This document shows, piece after piece, positions 62,061 to 64,000 of a stretch of 64,000 nucleotides of DNA (position 1 is the first letter of the stretch; each line of letters begins with the position of its first letter). The notes beneath the pieces were generated by a model that did no database searches, was not told the DNA's origin, and saw nothing but the letters and a program-made list of their open reading frames with translations. A program made the translations under genes and the position numbers. Source of the stretch: Platerodrilus igneus (Eukaryota; Arthropoda; Insecta; Coleoptera; Lycidae); NCBI GenBank assembly GCA_036346225.1, contig JARFIW010001750.1, forward strand, positions 1,240,001-1,304,000. Reading direction: 5' to 3'.

Positions 62061-62200
62061 GAAATTATCTTTGAAGTGTTACTTTATCTCATCTTAAAAC
62101 AAATAAATTATTTATATTTTTCTTTTTGCAAAATATCTTTGGGAAATTACCTTATCTATTTGATGTTGCAAACTTTTGGTATTTATGACCAAAAGTAAGA
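61650..62200. repeat. Minisatellite, about 70-80-bp period, with a (CT)n expansion
   Basis: About six diverged units carrying ATATCTTGGAGAT-like, ...TATCTTA... and ACCATAAATGGTTAG-like segments, e.g. at 61737, 61814, 61881, 61956, 62065 and 62131. A CT run occupies about 62007-62060. Confidence 0.75.
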
Positions 62201-62280
62201 TTTATTATTATAAACAAAACGAGCTAGCTTGTCTTTTAATTTTGTATTTAATAGGATAGATTTAATAAATTATGTACCAT

Positions 62281-64000
62281 TATGCAGTCATCATCATTTT
62301 GTTTTCGACCTTACTTAAGGTCGGTTTGACGCAGCTCTAACTTCTTTTCTAATCTGTGCTAATCTAAAAAGCTCTACATACCCTTCACAACCTAAATTTC
62401 TAATAATTTGACTAATATAGTTTGGTCTAGGTCTTCCTATATCCTTCTATCTTTTTCCTATCCAGCTGACTCTACATAGATATTAGCAACCTGATGGTTG
62501 TTAAAGAAATCTAACATGTTTACATGATTACCCTTTATAAGGAAAAGAAATATAACCTGGTTATCCGCTTCAAAAAGGAAAAGTGTTAAATTATATGTTA
62601 TGGTAAGGCTTAAGCAACGAAACGCTACCAACATGCCAGACCGCTAACTAATTGTGAGTTATGTCCTGGTGACATTTAGTTAACTGATTTTTTTTTGTTT
62701 TGTTTTCGAACTTACTTAAAGTCGGTTTGACGCATCTCTAAATTCTTTTCTATTCTGAGCTAGTCTAAAAAGGTCTACATAGCCTTCACAACCTAAATCT
62801 CCAATAATTTGACTAATATAGCTTTGTCTAGGCCTTCCTACTCGATTTTTATTTGGTAGTCTATAATCTAAGACTTTACTAAATAGTCCCTCATGTCTTA
62901 ACTGGTGCCCTATCATTCTATCTCTCCTGACCTTCAATTGTTTCCACATACAGGGATCCTCACCTATCCTTCTATAAACTTCCTCGTTTGTTACTCTATC
63001 TGTCCAACTAATCTTTAACATTCTCCTATAACACCAAGTTTCAAAAGCTTCTATCTTTTTCTTATCTACTTCTTTAATTGTCCAAGTCTCACTACCGTAT
63101 AGTAGGACGCTCCATACGTACGACTTTAAGAATCTTTTTCTATTATCTAAACTAATACTATTAGCTATTAGTAAGTTTTTCTTTTTTAAAAACATTTTTC
63201 TAGCTTGAGCTATTCTAGCTACTATATCCCTTCTGCTACGTCCATCCTTTGTAATTATACTACCTAAATAGCAAAATTCATCTACCTCCTCTAACTCGGT
63301 ATTACCTATTTTTAATTTTGGTTTAGAACTAGGCTGTAACTCACTTCTCATTATCTTTGTCTTTACTGAGTTAATTCTCATACTATAGTTACTCCGTAGT
63401 ATCTCATCTAAAATATTTAAAAACTCTCTAACTCTTTTCTAGACTCTGCTATAATGGCTATATCATCTGCAAAACGTAACATGTCTATTTTCTGTCCCTG
63501 TACACTAATACCTATCTCTTTCTCTCTCTGGCTAAGTTTAAAGCTTCCTCAATATAAACATTAAAAATCAAGGGAGACAGTATACAACCCTGTCTAACAC
63601 CATTTCTAATCTTAGCTTCCTTTTCTATTTCATCAAATCTAATTACTACTCTTTGGTTTTATATAGACTGTAAATAATTTTCTATCCCTATGAGAGATTC
63701 CTATTTTTGCAAAACCCTGAACATAACAATCCAATTAACCCTATCAAATGCTTTTTCTAAATCTACAAACGCGAAATGAGTCTTTTATTTTTTGTAACCT
63801 TTTTTCGATAATTACCCTAATCATTAGTATAGGTTCTCTAGTCCCTCTGTCTTTACGAAAACCATATTGGTCTTCGCCTAAATAATTCTCAGTCAAAGCT
63901 TCTACTCTATTTTTAATTATTATTGTTAGTATTTTGGAAGCATGAGAAGTTAAACTAACTGTTCTAAAATTCTCACACCTATCAGCTCCTGACTTTTTTG
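62281..64000 (-). mobile_element. Young RTE-like LINE, 3' portion, runs off window
   Basis: The 3' end at 62290 is (ATG)n-like; the 5' end lies beyond 64000. From right to left on the minus strand the RT shows FVDLEKAFDRVNW near 63750, GVRQGCILSPLIFN near 63580 and an intact LRFADDIAIIAES near 63455. It then runs as an open 221-residue tail (62716-63381) with FCYLGSIITKDGRS, GSETWT, AFETWCYRRMLKISWTDRV and a basic end. Upstream of 63381 a few frameshifts and a stop break the frame. The 3' UTR (62281-62715) has a second copy of the last roughly 100 coding bases at 62310-62440. Very similar to 37222-38201. Confidence 0.92.

Overview
The window is an AT-rich stretch of a eukaryotic nuclear genome, most likely an arthropod and probably an insect. 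I infer this from the mix of mobile elements: RTE-like LINEs, a Ty3/gypsy fragment, a Penelope-like element with a GIY-YIG nuclease, DUF4817-type mariner-like transposases, a tRNA-headed SINE and many (TA)n runs. I found no convincing host protein-coding gene, rRNA or functional tRNA. Nearly everything recognisable is transposon sequence, mostly broken, so the window reads as an intergenic repeat graveyard with some recent insertions.

Layout. 0.2-2.5 kb: LTR-like repeat between two (TA)n runs, related to 39.0-41.0 kb. 2.9-3.8 kb: SINE, then the 3' end of a LINE. 7.7-12.1 kb: two copies of an unknown repeat (third copy at 18.2-19.5 kb). 13.9 kb: 41-bp minisatellite. 16.1 kb: second SINE. 16.8-18.1 kb: satellite-like array of about 495 bp period. 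20.4-22.0 kb: nested hairpins, a solo-LTR candidate and a LINE tail. 22.6-23.9 kb: 5' end of a minus-strand LTR element whose leader repeats a PBS-like motif. 25.4 kb: perfect 85-bp inverted repeat. 26.9-27.3 kb: 147-bp tandem repeat. 32.5-33.6 kb: foldback element with arms of about 0.5 kb.

34.6-38.4 kb: broken gypsy gag-protease-RT on the minus strand, split by a young LINE insertion with a 6-bp target-site duplication. 41.1-43.3 kb: 5'-truncated Penelope-like element. 45.1-49.5 kb: mariner-like transposon with terminal inverted repeats (TIRs) of about 0.5 kb, carrying a broken transposase with a probable 60-nt intron; one TIR is interrupted by a 1.9-kb second transposon. 51.0-52.0 kb: wreck of a related transposase.

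56.0-59.1 kb is the most unusual segment. It holds one long broken minus-strand gene of about 760 codons, not recognised as a family, with three short motifs in the order seen in rolling-circle replication initiators. A 303-bp palindrome-flanked block containing two sets of iterated short repeats lies just upstream. A piece of a related gene lies at 54.8 kb, itself next to a SINE. The right end (59.3-64 kb) holds two LINEs in opposite orientations; the last runs off the window.
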